DNA of 64,000 bases from Laetiporus sulphureus 93-53 (Eukaryota > Basidiomycota > Agaricomycetes > Polyporales > Laetiporaceae): the NCBI RefSeq assembly GCF_001632365.1, contig NW_024468524.1, positions 231,046 to 295,045 on the forward strand, read 5' to 3'. The first letter of the stretch is position 1; each line of letters starts with the position of its first letter. The position numbers and the translations under genes are program-made. Below the pieces are notes generated by a model. The model was not told the DNA's origin and did not search any database. It worked only from the letters and a program-made list of their open reading frames with translations. Of this stretch, positions 1 through 11,279 are shown piece after piece.

Positions 1-705
1 TTTCTTGTGGGCATTCATTCTGACTGCTTCTTGAAGAACACATCACCATACTCGTGGAAGTGTTTGGGGACATAGACTGACCAGTAGTCTTTGTCCTGTT
101 CTCCTTTTTGTGGCATTCTATCCTGATTTCTCTTGGTGTCAAGGCCCATAATGAGTGATGCTACAGCTTGTGCGTCAGGGTCTTCTGATAATGACACCCA
201 TCTAATGAAGCTGTCCATGTCATTCCAGTTGTCACCTAACTCCTGGGAACTGATGAACTCCATCAGGTCTTCGATGTGAGGAATGTTTGTGTCTTCCAGG
301 TCATCCTCCTGGACTGCTACCTGTGAGGGTGCACATCTCTGTGGGCATCGGGTAAAATCGACCATGAGTTTTCCCCAATCTACTTCTGGGTTGTGCTCCT
401 TGAGTAAACTCATGCCTAGTATAATGTCCTTGTGACCTATATCGGTAACCAGAAGACTTTGTCTGCTTGTGTGGTTTCTGATAATTATACTTAGAAGAAT
501 CCTTTTCTTAATGGTTCCACCCTTGTTGTGAGATGTGTCTGCGTTATAAACCCTGATCTCCTTCTCAAGTGAGATCGTAGCAAGATTCAACTGATCAACC
601 AGCCGTGGGTTGATGTAACAAGAATATGCTCCTGAGTCGAGGAGCGCCTCAGTCTGGACTTCCCTTACTCCCTGTTTGAGGTGAACAGGTAAATCGATCA
701 CATGT
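1..705 (-). pseudogene. Ty3/Gypsy Pol fragment: retropepsin-like aspartic protease
   Basis: This is the protease part of a Gypsy polyprotein, which cleaves Gag-Pol in virus-like particles. The translation carries the active-site motif LLDSGA near its start, then a flap-like segment and the second-lobe motif DIILGMSLLKEHNP followed by VDWGK, the usual order in fungal Gypsy proteases just before reverse transcriptase. The frame stops a few codons from the window edge in the stretch that normally reads ...KKxSERMPTRK; the Arg codon is a TGA, the expected outcome of CGA to TGA. Reverse transcriptase would lie off the left edge. It is an old, non-functional copy. Family assignment rests on motifs seen; the element name is not known. 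Confidence 0.85.
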
Positions 706-799
706 TTTGACGAACCAGTTGATGCAATATAGAGAAAACTCGATACTGGTACATGCGAGAGCGAGTAGGTACTGTTACAATGTCTATGGGGACTCTGGC

Positions 800-1780
800 C
801 AGACCTCAGAGAACCCGCTGAAGAAAACCCTCATTGTCTTCTACCTCCATGATCCTAGCTGCTTCAATAGCTGGTTCCGGTTCTGCCTCCTTCTCCTTTC
901 CCTTCACATCGTAGCTGGCGATGAAAGCACAGACTGCTTCTTCTCTCACCTTGCTGTCGTCGGAGCTGGTTGATGATGCCATTGTTGATATTGCCCTCAT
1001 CGCTTGCCCCCACTTTGGCATCTCAAATTTGCCTTTGTATTTGGGGTCCAGGCATCGCTGTTTAAATATGAAGGGGTGTTTCCCACATCATATGCACAGC
1101 TTCTTCTCTAGCCATCCTTCCTGCTCCTTGGTAAGTGTGGATACTCGATCCACAACCATTGTGTTAGGGTCCTTCAGGGCTCGTGGTGCCAATGATGTTG
1201 CCGTTGTTCCACGCTGTCCTGCCTTGTCAGCTCTGAACTTGGACTCCAATTGGAGACATAGGTCGAGGTATTCTGGCCATGTGATGGGGTCGGCAATTCC
1301 TAGACTGTCTCGTGTCACCATTGCTTGGCACACGTCCTTGTCACGATGTTCAGCGATGTAACCAATGAGTGCAGTATGCCCCAAGTTGGTCTTGGTGGCC
1401 CATTGATGGAACTTTTCTGCGAAGAATACCATCGTGGGATACGTTTTGCCACAGATCTTCTCCAAATGCTGCTGCACATCCTTGTCGGGTCGAGGGTCCT
1501 GTTGTTGACTTTGAGAATATCGACGAAGTCTTCCCAAGTACTGAGTGATTGCTGTGCTGCTGCTCTTGTTGCGTATTCAGACATGTAGGTGAATGCTCCA
1601 CCTTCTAAGTGCAACAGGGCCGTGGTAATCTTGTGCTCGTCGTCATTGATCTCGTTCCACCGCATCCATATACTGAGTTGTTGGAGCCAATCCTCCAGAC
1701 TTCCTTTGCCCGAGTACTGTGAAGGTTCGGCAATTTTGATGTGGGGCTTGTGCGATTGGACCGTGCCTGATGCTCGTCCT
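800..1780 (-). pseudogene. Ty3/Gypsy Gag, frameshifted
   Basis: Gag forms the retrotransposon particle. Reading the minus strand from about 1,780, one frame gives YSGKGSLEDWLQQLSIW and continues through WNEINDDEHKITTALLHLEGG, the classic start of the fungal Gypsy Gag core. Near 1,510 the homology jumps to another frame (DKDVQQHLEKICGKTYPT, then EYLDLCLQLESKFRADKAGQ). A degenerate zinc-knuckle-like stretch with Cys residues lies near 1,070-1,110, interrupted by TGA. Frameshift and stop show it is dead. It lies directly upstream of the protease fragment on the same strand, so both belong to one element. Confidence 0.75.
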
Positions 1781-2389
1781 TGAGGCAGTATGAGAACACT
1801 CCTAGTATTGGCTGGAGCCTAAAGCGAGTAGCGTCGACCTGCTTGGTGAGCTTCTCGATGTGTATCATTGGCCGGACTCTGGATGGGAGTGGGTGAATGG
1901 GACAGGCAATGGTGTTGGTCTTTATAAAGTTCAGAAGGGGCTGAACTGAGATGGGAGCAATGACGGGGGGAGAAACTGCATTGGATGTGATGAGTTCTGG
2001 AGGTGGTGCCCGCTTGCGACTACCCGTGGTAAGACATCTGCATCTGGGCTTGTAGCATTCAAGCAGTGAGGTGCGATCATGAGGCTTGCAGATGATTCCG
2101 CACTTTATGATGTGTGTGGTGTCAACGACCCTTGCTGCTGCATGCTGCCTGTCTGTGGACGATGCACCTAGTGACGTGAGTGTGAGGAGTCTTCCGTGCT
2201 CCTTGTTGGTTTCCTGACACTTGTAGTGAGCGTCGAGGTCAATCCTAGAGGTGGCCTTGCACTTTGATGCCTTGAGCAGCTCAGAGTTTTGCTGAGGCTC
2301 ACGCCGGGTAGAGATCAGGTTGGAACGTGTGTCAAAAAAGCCATGCGCTACGGCTGAAACTGCTTGCACTGAAAATACATGGCTGCTTG
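1781..2389 (-). other. Upstream part of the Gypsy element (Gag N-terminus or leader)
   Basis: A long stop-free minus-strand frame covers this stretch but it begins without an ATG and runs out of frame with the recognisable Gag core, so it may be only partly coding. No domain is recognised. It ends exactly where the Copia LTR candidate begins, so the 5' LTR of the Gypsy copy is missing or displaced. Confidence 0.4.
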
Positions 2390-2937
2390 TGTTAGACACT
2401 AAGCAGGAGCACAGAAAATTGTCAGATTGTCTCTAATGTCACAGCACTGCTGGACAAGAGGGCAAAGAGACTAAAAAGGGACAGTCACGTGGAACGTGCC
2501 GCCCTGATCCCCCTGATCCCTATGACCCTCCTGAACCCTGATGTGGCACAAGAGCCTGAGACTTACTTATTGATGGGGTGGGCACAGGTGAGGGTGAGAG
2601 ATATATGCAAGGAGCTGGTGAGCTCAGTGGGTGCTACAGTGGTAGATGAGGAGAAACAATCTGAAGTTTCGTCCTCTACATGCTGGTAGTATATACATGT
2701 ACAGCGGGCTATCTTACCTAAGCTACCTATCTATGGATATAAGCTAATGGCTGTACATGAAACAATGGCAATGGAATGTTCAGAAGTAGAACAATAAGTG
2801 GGAAGATCGATGGTTGCTGCAGTAATGCATGTGCACATTGTGCCTATCTTGGTTTCCCTTTTGTTCTCTGGTGTGAATATCGTGTCTATCTTGGCTTCTG
2901 GCTAAACTATTAGGAAGCGGAAGGCCGATGTGTAACA
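2390..2937 (-). repeat. Candidate 3' LTR of the Copia element
   Basis: Read on the minus strand the segment starts TGTTACACATCGG and ends GTGTCTAACA, giving TGTTA/TAACA inverted termini, and it lies directly after a purine-rich tract as a 3' LTR should. It contains TATATA-like sequence about two fifths of the way in. There is no second copy in the window, so the boundaries are inferred from the termini alone. Confidence 0.5.
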
Positions 2938-2940
2938 ATA

Positions 2941-2960
2941 GTCCTTGTTCCCTTTGTTCC
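2941..2960 (-). other. Polypurine tract of the Copia element
   Basis: On the minus strand this reads GGGAACAAAGGGAACAAGGA, immediately before the TGTTACA start of the LTR candidate. Such a tract primes plus-strand DNA synthesis in LTR retrotransposons. Position and composition support the call. Confidence 0.55.
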
Positions 2961-3057
2961 CAAATGGGTGCCTCTATTGTATCCTAGAATAGACAGGCCT
3001 GACCATATTATCTGCAGGTCTGGACCATAACATGTGATGTGGACTATCACCTGATCT

Positions 3058-3811
3058 CTACGCATCGCATCTGTGGCTGAGTGGCATGAGATATTGGTGA
3101 AGCACATGATCTGTGGTGTGAGAAAAGTCACGTGCAGACTTTATGGTGAAAATCTGTGACACTTTCTCTCGAATGTAATGATGTCTGATATCAAAATGCT
3201 TTGATCGCACATGAAATTGCAGATCTTTCGCAATTGATATAGCGCTCATATTATCGCTGTTCAAAATTTTTGGTTCAGTCAGTTCGAAACATATTTCTTT
3301 GAATAGATTTCACAGCCATACCGTCTCTTTTGCAGCTTGAGCAAATGTCATATGTATATTCGGCTTCCGTAGTAGATAATGTGACAGTGGATTGCTTCTT
3401 CAAGCTCCATGTTATCGCACCTGTGTCTATTAGGAAAACATATCCTGAGATCAATTTTCGATCTTCATCATTGGCAAAATTGGCATCGGAATATCCCTCG
3501 AATTTACATTGTTCAAGGTATGGTTTCCCTTCTTTGGGACCATATACTATTCTGACATCTCGTGTGCCAGATAAATATCTGAGGATGCACTTTGCGGCTG
3601 TCCAATGTGCCATGCCAGGATTGGCAGTGAAAGAGCTTAAGTGTTGTACTGCATAAGCAATATCTGGGCGCGTTGCCACAGCAGCATATATTAGAGATCC
3701 AATGAGTGATGCATATCTGTTGCTACAGTTTTGCACATCATCGATCCCAGTTTCCTCCTTCTCGAGGGGAATATTTGGATCAAGAGGCATGCCTACCACA
3801 TTTGAGTTCAC
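3058..3811 (-). pseudogene. Copia RNase H
   Basis: Translation gives LIGSLIYAAVATRPDIAYAV, then FEGYSDANFANDEDRK with catalytic Asp, and STTEAEYTYDICSSCK with the Glu of the DEDD set. A second frame (3,058-3,264) supplies the tail with DNMSAISIAKD and RSKHFDIRHHYIREKV, where D..S..A and HIDIRHHFIR are typical. The frame change near 3,270 breaks the ORF. The polypurine tract follows. Confidence 0.85.
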
Positions 3812-3883
3812 TTACCCTTCTTTTTGCAGGATAGAAACAATATATTTATTTTGAGTGATTTTAATTGTGCACTTTGCACGATC

Positions 3884-4713
3884 TCACTCAATTTCTATCC
3901 CGATGATCTTCTTTGGATCATCAAGGTCAGTGACTTCAAACATGGTCTGAAGTTCATGCTTCAGATGACCCATAATATTAGTTTCATTGGTGAATATCAG
4001 TAGATCGTCTACCCATATGCTAACGATTTCTACTTTTCCACCTCTGATCTGAATATATGTGCAAGGATCTGAGAATAATCGCCTAAAACCCGCATTTATT
4101 AGCTCATGGTTAAGTTGAATATTCCACTCATGCCCAGCTTGTTTGAGTCCATAGAGGGTCTTGTGTAATCTGCATACACGATGCATCTGGTCTGCATACC
4201 CTTCAGGCTGGTGCATATAAATCTCCTCTTTCAGGATTCCATTTAGATAGGTGCCTTTGATGTCCATCTGTTGGATTTCCCAATTGAGGATTGCAGCTAG
4301 CCCTAGAACAGCTCAAATTGTCTCAAGATGGACCACGGGCGAGAACGTCTCCATGTAGTCCATGCCAGGGATCTGTGAGTAGCCTTTTGCCACTAGATGT
4401 GCCTTGTATTTGATTACCTCACCTTCCTCTTGTTGGTCTTCTTGACCAGGACCCATTTGTTGCCTACCGCTTTGTGGTCTGGGGTAGATCTACAAGATCC
4501 CATGTCCCCATTATGCAGTTGCTTCATCTCAGCTTGCACTGCTTGCTCCCAATGGGGCCATTCCAGTGAGTTCTTCGCATCCTGTAATGATTTCGGCTCA
4601 TCTGGATTTATAAAAGTGCACATTGCCTGGTAGATTACTTTGGCAGATGCAGCAGCATCCATGTCATCATTATCTGCCTCAGGGTCATTGAGAAGCCGAT
4701 AGTTCAGATGCAC
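3884..4713 (-). pseudogene. Copia reverse transcriptase
   Basis: The polymerase copies element RNA into DNA. The minus strand shows EWPHWEQAVQAEMKQL at the start, then YKAHLVAKGYSQ and YMETFSPVVHLETI followed by a stop where family members read Arg. Next come MDIKGTYLNG with the first catalytic Asp, YGLKQAGHEWN and WVDDLLIF, the YVDD active site with Tyr replaced by Trp. Stops lie at about 4,310 and near 3,815. The copy is inactive. Confidence 0.85.
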
Positions 4714-5260
4714 GATCTTTCATTTGAGGTTCTTCAGGTACCTGCGCTTCTTCCACTTCGATGTGCTTTAGCTTTTTCAGATCGGAACGCGGCACATTCC
4801 CAGTGGAAGACTCCCCCTTGCACATTTGATCTGGCACGGACTCCCTCTGTAGCTCCAGTGTGTCAGTTGGCACAGAGGGTGGAAGCTGCGAAGTGGGTGC
4901 AAAATGATAATTGTGCGAAGTTTTTACAGTGCGTGTGGATGCATCGTAGTAGTGGATGGTGCACGGTCCATCGAGATAACCAATGAAGAGGTACGTGATG
5001 GCATGTGGTGCTAACTTCGACAAGTTAAGTGTTTCATTGAGCACCCATACAGCGGATCCGAATTCACATAGATATGCGATATGAGGCTTTCGCGCGTTCC
5101 ATTTCTCGTATGGTGTCATGTCAGGTAACGTGCGCGTAGTTGCGCGATTCTTGATGTATGCGGCATGACCGACTGCTTCTGCCCACAGATAGCATGGAAT
5201 GTCATATGCGTAGAGCATAGCATGTGCGCGCAATAATAATGTGCAGTTTAGACGTTTCAC
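4685..5260 (-). pseudogene. Copia integrase C-terminal half
   Basis: This continues the integrase in a new frame: LWAEAVGHAAYIKNR and TPYEKWNARKP are the standard Copia signatures after the third catalytic residue, followed by the FIGYLDG segment (usually FVGYxxG). The break from the preceding frame near 5,260-5,312 marks an indel. The later Ser/Glu-rich linker leads to reverse transcriptase. Confidence 0.8.
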
Positions 5261-5311
5261 AATTCCATTCTGAGATGGAGAATAAGGTGCAATAGTGCCT
5301 GTTTCAATTCC

Positions 5312-6350
5312 TCAGGATTGGCACCATTGTGTCAAGTCATTATTTAGATATTCGTGTCCATTATCCATTTGGAGCTGACGACGCTGGGTCCCATAACAAT
5401 GGTCGAGATTTGTCAAATAAAATTTGACTTTCTCGAATGTCTCATCTTTTGTTTTCATTAATGATACTGTAGTAAATCTGGTACAGTCGTCCGTGAATGA
5501 GATGAAATAACACCATCCTTGTGGAGCAGTCGTCGGAGCCAGTTTCCACACATCTGTGTGTGTTAATTCTCCAGGGACTGTTTCTCTTTTTGCTGCCTCT
5601 TTCAGAAATGACTTCCTGATGGCCTTAGCTTGTATGCAGACTTCACACTCAATATGATCTGGGCTGGGCACGATTTCTAGACCTTTGACCATGTGCTCCC
5701 GGTGTAACTGTGTGAGCGCTGGTTTCGCAATATGGCCATAAATTCTGTGCCACTCGTCCCAGGTGTGAGGAGTGTCTTCCTGCATGGCATATATTAATTC
5801 GGAAGCGGTAAAAATGGGCTCAAGATTTAATTGATAAAGTTGACCTTGTTTCTTACCTACAGCAAGTGTAGCACCACACTTATCCATGATTAGCGCACAA
5901 CTGTCACCCATGTGTACCCTTCCACTGGCTTCATCAAGCTGTGCAATGAATAGAAGATTGCTGGATGCTGTCGGCACATGTAGCACATTGTGAAGATTGA
6001 ACCTTACTATGCGATTTTCCACTTTACTTCGGATGGCTACAGTGCCTCGGCCTAAAGCCTTGATAGGCGCTGGACCTATCTTGGAGATTAAGTGGTTGCA
6101 TAAGGGCTCATAGGTCTGGAAAACATCACAGCGAGAAGTGATGTGGAAGGTGCTTCCTGAATCTGCAAACCAACCACAAAACGAAGCATCTGAATCTTCT
6201 GAACCTAATGATACACAGTTTTCGTTATCATCTTCTGCAATTCTCGCCTGATCTCTCTTGGCACAGCTTGATCCAGCGATTTGTGAATCATTGCACTCAT
6301 GCGCTTCGAACTTCGACTTCTTCTTTGATGGCTCATCTCATGCCTTATCA
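5312..6350 (-). pseudogene. Copia gag-protease, GAG-pre-integrase and integrase core
   Basis: The minus-strand frame is open from about 6,340 to 5,312. A charged linker leads to the protease motif FADSGSTFH (about 6,150-6,170). Then follow the GAG-pre-integrase signature with EWHRIYGH and an H..C..C zinc site (IECEVCIQAKA), and the integrase core with LTHTDVW and SFTDDCTRF, first catalytic Asp included, and DNGHEYLNN with the second. A TGA interrupts the linker near 6,350. The frame ends just after the second catalytic Asp region. Confidence 0.85.
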
Positions 6351-6399
6351 GTTGCCAAAGCCCTTACTGGTTCTGGCATAATGTTCTCACATGTAGTTT

Positions 6400-7395
6400 G
6401 CTAGGACCTCAGTAGGTACACCATAGATAGAGTGATCAGGGACCAGCCCTACATGTGTTGGAGCTCATGAGAATCTAAGGAAGGACCTTATATTCATTAT
6501 ACTATTGTATGTGGCCAGCAGGCCAGCTCTCCCCTTTCACCTTTTGTGCAAGGCCATGCATTGGGGCTTTGCCTTGATTTCTGGTTGTATGCCACTGCAC
6601 GCCATCCTCAGCCTAGCCCTTGTGGCAGGCTTTTATATTGTGGATTTATTTGTGCAGGTCACGCAAGCAGACTTGCCCTTAATTGGGTTAAGTGCTTTGT
6701 GCTTTGTGACAGAAGCGCGCAAAAATGGTCACATCCATCCTATCCCTGTTCCTACCACTTCGTCACCTGCGAAACATGGATCTTCCATTGTTTCACTCAA
6801 TTATGAATGTGTGATGTCTTTAAGTCATGCTCCCTCTGCAACTGCTCCATCCGGACTGATCTAGGACTGGCAGAATTGTGTCACGGCACCTCATAGATCC
6901 TGCTAAAAGGCAAGAAAATGGCTGCAAGGTGCTAGCCACACTCAGTGACCTGCACAAATACCAAAATAAGGGCCTGCCATAAAGGGTTAGGCCAAAAAGG
7001 CATGCAGTGACATGCAGCCTGCAAAAAGGGGCTCAAAGGGCCCTTAGCCTTATATCACACAAAGAGGGGGTGATGGCTTGTAAAGCTGCATGAAATAGAT
7101 GAATGAAACTGGGGATACCAGCTTCCTCATGGATGCTTATATACATGCAGGTAGGGACCTCAGTCACTATACTAAGGTAAACACCCCTGACACCTACATG
7201 TGAACATGATACCATAACCAGTTAGGTTCTGGTAGCTACTATGGCAACTATCTACAAAGGCCACGGATACACTGAGGTAATCCTATCTAATCCAACAGGA
7301 TAATTGCCTGAATGTGATGCCACTATTTGAGCAGCAAAGTGGTGCCACTATTGAGTGGCGAGATGAGGCCACTATGGAGTAACCAATAGAATTGG
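6400..7395. other. No gene recognised; repeat-like intergenic DNA
   Basis: Short open frames near 6,505-6,860 have no recognisable domain. CpG is rare, and TpG and CpA are frequent. The last 100 bases hold several GCCACTATTG-like words just before the LTR-like element. Confidence 0.5.
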
Positions 7396-7732
7396 TGTCA
7401 CTTCTCTGAGTGACGAATTGGATGCTTGCTAGCTTGATGGTCCAAAGGGTTCCTTTCTGGGCAAGTGGCCTGGTGTCACGTGATCAACACCTGACAACTT
7501 TTGAATAGGGCAAGTGGCCAGTGTCACGTGACTGGGTGGCTGAATCATGGGTGCTTGATGGTCATGTGGTAGACACAGTCGTATCCGCAATGTATGTGAC
7601 ATTATTGTACTGTTTGTCTAAATATCCACTTTGTGAGACCAATATGAAGGTTGGCGTCTGAATAACCACTTGTGGTTGTCAAATGATGACTTTAATGGTG
7701 CAAAAAGAAAGGTGCCACCTAATACTGTGACA
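7396..7732 (+). repeat. Solo-LTR-like element, copy 1
   Basis: The segment begins TGTCACTTCTC and ends TACTGTGACA, so its termini form TGTCAC/GTGACA. Its right 170 bases match, in opposite orientation, the right edge of the window (63,833-64,000), sharing long words such as CCACTTTGTGAGACCAATAT and TTTAATGGTGCAAAAAGAAA. Both copies stop matching immediately after TGTGACA, which fixes that boundary. No coding sequence lies inside. No clear target duplication is visible. The left boundary is inferred only from the terminal motif. Confidence 0.6.
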
Positions 7733-7879
7733 CTACCCTCGCTTCAAGGTTCAGACTCCCAATGAACTGAATAAATTCTAAGGTAAATAGTACCCTTGCT
7801 TCACATTCTGACTTCCAGGGTAGAATGACAGGGTGTGTAGATGGCATTCAAGACTTTGCTAGCAGCAAAAAGGGGTAAT

Positions 7880-8605
7880 GCAGTTTAATGGCTTGCTCAG
7901 GTAAGTAGTGCACTTGTAGGGCTAACAGTTCTTGGTCCTAGATGTCTGATGTCACAGACAGCGCTATTGGCTGCTGTTGCCCAAGATAGTGTGCAAAAGG
8001 CCTTGCAGTTTAAAGACATGCACTTGGTCATTCGTGGCGCTCAAAGCTGCCAAAATTTGAACAGTTTAATGACATGCCAAGGTCGTGATGCTTGCAGTTT
8101 AATGACTTGTGCTAGGTCACAAAAGACGCATGAATTTGTAATGCAAAAAGATGCTGTTTTTGGCTGCAGTGTCGACCCTTAGGTATCATTCTCCAGATAC
8201 CAGATTATTCTGGTCTTCTGTCTTCAGTCATGACTTCGTGCTTCTTTGCTACGGCTTGTCACATAGGATATTACTTAATTCATGGCAGATTTCTGGTTAC
8301 CCAAGAAATCGAACCCACGCACATGGTATCTTGTGAGACGATCAGGTCCTGATGTATCAGATTGTCATAGCTTAACACCTAAGCCATTTGAGTGGGTAAG
8401 ATACCTGGTTCGAAACTCAACCAGTATACGCTCTTTATTATATAATCCATGTCAATGTAATCATGATTTGTCAGGCTGTGTGGGCGCTCAAAGCTGCCAT
8501 TTTTGTGTTGTAAGCCCGATTATGAGGGTAGGTGATGTTGTAATGCTGATTACATGTTGTATATCGCATTGTAGTGTTTGCAGTTTATTGACTTGTGCAG
8601 GTCCA
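7880..8605 (+). repeat. Five-copy 23-25 bp motif array (GCAGTTTAATGACTTG...AGGTC)
   Basis: Near-identical words occur at 7,880, 8,005, 8,061, 8,094 and 8,580, each of the form CAGTTTAATGACTTG plus a variable base or two and AGGTC. A second word, GCGCTCAAAGCTGCCA, occurs at about 8,037 and 8,486. The spacing is irregular, so this is a dispersed motif cluster and not a simple tandem repeat. It could be LTR or leader DNA of an element related to the neighbouring LTR. Confidence 0.5.
8200..8405 (-). repeat. tRNA-derived SINE-like element, copy 1
   Basis: On the minus strand an A-box-like word (TGGCTTAGGTG) lies about 80 bases before a B-box-like word (GGTTCGATTTC), the arrangement of an internal RNA polymerase III promoter. 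The downstream tail, including TAGCAAAGAAGCA and TCATGACTGAAGAC, is shared with the copy at 17.7-17.9 kb on the same strand. The last B-box base is mutated. Confidence 0.5.
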
Positions 8606-10030
8606 TGGTGGCACTCATAGTGGCCAAATGATAGGATACCCTTGGTCAGAGGGCTGTTTCAAAGATTGTGTCTTGTACCTGAAAGGTTGCCTATGTCTTT
8701 TTAGGATTTTATATAGAATTGGTGTCATTTGAAGTTGAGAGGCGTTCCCCAATGCTCTGTCTCATAGATAGCAATGGTCTCTCATTTGCTCCATTCAGTG
8801 GCATGTTAGGCAAAAAGTTTGAAAAATGTCGCTCTGTGAATTGAGGAAAAATATAATCCTTGATGTCCCATCTGGTGGATTATCCATACCACCTTGCTTG
8901 TGTTCCTTTGGATGTCACATTGCATTATGTGTGACAATTGCTGTTGATGTGCCTGTCAGCTCTTCAGCATTCCAGGCATAGTTACATATTTATTGCACAT
9001 GCGCACATCAAAGGTGATTAACCTTTGGTTATCCCCTATATTACCTCCCCCTTGCCAGGTCCCTTCCAGGACCGGCGCAGCATAAGCGAATAGTGAAACA
9101 AACAAGACTGGGGGCACAAAAAGATAAGGGAGGGTGGATGAAAAAAAAATCTTAGCACTTGTGTGGGGAACAGGTAGTCACCGGGGGCATTGACCTGTGA
9201 TTCCACCGGAAACATTGTAAACGCACCATGATCACAGTCACAATGTTGTGACTTATGTTTTCGTGGAACTTATGGTGATAACAGTCTGAATATTGCTGAA
9301 ATGACATGCAGATAATTTCTGTGTGATTTAGCAAGAGAGTTGCTAGTTACATCTTCATTTATATCACCTGTTTCATTGGTTGAAAATTATGTGAACATCG
9401 TAATTGGAATCTGGATTTGTCCTCAATGCAGTCACTCATATCAATGTAGTATGATTCTGGTAACATTTTGGATGTTTTCACCAATAGAAACAGCTAAATC
9501 AGGTGAAAATCATCGCTGCTCCATCATTGATGGCATCAATATGCATTCAAAATGTTTTCAAATGTGTCATTGAGGTCACATGATATTTTCATTGATGGTG
9601 TTTTCTGCCAAAACATTGGAGGTGATTTGTCGATGCAGTCAACATGTATCCTCCATGTGTCCATGGTGAGAAGGGCATATGCAGCTTGCACACATTCACA
9701 GAAAAAATTGCTTGCTTTACAACGGCATCTGAAAAACACTTAAAATGCTTCTAAAATGCTGCCTCCATGATTCTCAGATGAATTCAGGATGTTTTCTGGG
9801 TGGCTGCTGCATGTGTTCAAAATGTTTCCTCTCAGAAACAGATGATCGGGCCAATCAAAGCTCGTCTTGGCATAATATTTTAAAATTTAGTTCAGTATTA
9901 TGTTTCACCTGTAATTGTTAAATAAATAACATCTCACTTTCTAGACAATGCCACATTTTAAAATGCCATATTTACAGCATATTGTATCTAAGACATCAGC
10001 TCTGAAGAGCGCAAGCGCATCCTCTACAGA
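8406..10030. other. No gene recognised; AT-rich repeat-like DNA
   Basis: Short frames around 9,150-9,740 show no domain. The sequence is AT-rich with recurring AAATGTTTTC and AAAACATT words between 9,190 and 9,850, suggesting an old non-autonomous repeat. A small imperfect hairpin (GGTGATTAACC, GGTTATCCCC) lies near 9,015-9,038. Confidence 0.4.
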
Positions 10031-10035
10031 CTCAA

Positions 10036-10715
10036 TTGCGAACACCATCACCATCCGTTGAGTCTGTTCCTACCGTCGCATCACTCACCTCCCACATTAC
10101 CTCCATCTCCGCAAAGATACTGCACTCCTATGTCCTGTCCCACCTCCAGGATGCCCCCAAGCCCATTCTCGCTGCGTTCGTGACATTCTTTGCTGAGCTC
10201 ATTTCACCTTCATGGCATCATTGCATGCGCTGCCACAAGGACTATGTGGAGGTCGAGAACGATGACAGGAATTGTCTGGTGCCACATGATGATAAGAGTG
10301 CTGAGGTCGAGCACGTCAGGAGGACCACGAGAAGTGGCAGGCTCGTGATCGATCCTGGGATGACATACGAGATGCTGTGGGAATGCTGCGGTAAACTCAC
10401 TGATGGAGACGGGGGCCAGGGCAAGCATACGGTGTGTACTCTGATCTTTTCTCATATTTCTTCACCATGTCCTGATCGTCTCCTGCTGCAAACTGACATA
10501 AAGAGCATATGGACATGGACCAACGTGAGCACGAGAATACCAAGAATGTCAGCATCAGCACATGCGGACATACCCCAGCTGCTCGCAAGCAGGCCAGGGC
10601 CTCCGTCACTTCTGCCTCTCAAGCCAATGCCGGAGCCGCTGCTCTCAAGCGCAAAGGTCGCCTGCTCAAGCCGGTGCAGCGTGTGCAGACGGCGGATGCA
10701 GGTGCTCACGAACTG
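10036..10715 (+). pseudogene. Hypothetical protein with Cys-rich HDDE module
   Basis: The first 130 residues read like a conserved Agaricomycete module: an Ala/Leu-rich helix region, then HCMRCHKDY, NCLVPHDDKSAEVEH and a Tyr...WECCGK segment, so two CxxC-like pairs that could bind zinc. Conservation ends at GQGKHT (about 10,432), immediately followed by GTGTGT, which looks like a splice donor. A second frame from 10,509 to about 10,900 is Ala/Lys-rich and may be a continuation exon (ENTKN, KRKGRLLKP). It lies 0.5 kb upstream of the RecQ fragment on the same strand and could be its N-terminal part. Function is unknown. Confidence 0.4.
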
Positions 10716-11279
10716 ATCGTGTATGCAGTTTGCACACCGCCCAGTGGTCTATGCTCCTTTGCGACACCTGGGTTTGGCAAGAAGAAACCCACACCGCTCC
10801 GAATGAAAATAGCTGCAGACAACAGCATCTCCGTCATCGACGTCTGTTCTGACGAATCCCTCTCTGCCAAGCCTCTGACCGCCCATGCCCGAACAAATGG
10901 TTATCATTCGAGTCCTCATCTGATGCTCAGAATGCACTGGCTCCGAAGCACGTCAAGGTGGAGTCACAGCTTCAGAAGGATAACGAGCGGCATCACCCTA
11001 AGGGACAAGGAAAAAGTGAGGAGGTTACCTCTCGAATCGTGAATTCACATGGAGATGGAAACTAAGTCCTCTCCAGTCAAATTAATCCTATATGCAACCG
11101 TCTTGCCTGCTAATGGATTTGCCCGTATGACCTCGACACCCTTCTTGCCATCAGATCATTTGGACTTGTCCTTGGTGCGTGCTTTCAGACATTATATACA
11201 GTGATGTTCCAGTCGTCATATGGCCCTCTGACACTACAACAAGATAGGAATCCCCTCCCCGTCATCACTGCCTGCCAAG

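Larger units (their letters stand above)
2390..6395 (-). mobile_element. Ty1/Copia LTR retrotransposon, 5'-truncated
   Basis: Domains in minus-strand order are gag-protease, GAG-pre-integrase, integrase, reverse transcriptase and RNase H, the Copia order. A polypurine tract and one LTR candidate follow RNase H. No second LTR copy is seen to the right of 6,395, so the 5' end is lost. Several in-frame stops and frame changes make it non-autonomous. Homology fades abruptly near 6,395. Confidence 0.85.

Noticed and set aside
1605..2399. Minus-strand 265-codon ORF as a complete protein
   Set aside because: It begins at a GTG inside the LTR candidate and runs out of frame over the recognisable Gag core; it is kept only as a possible leader or Gag N-terminus.
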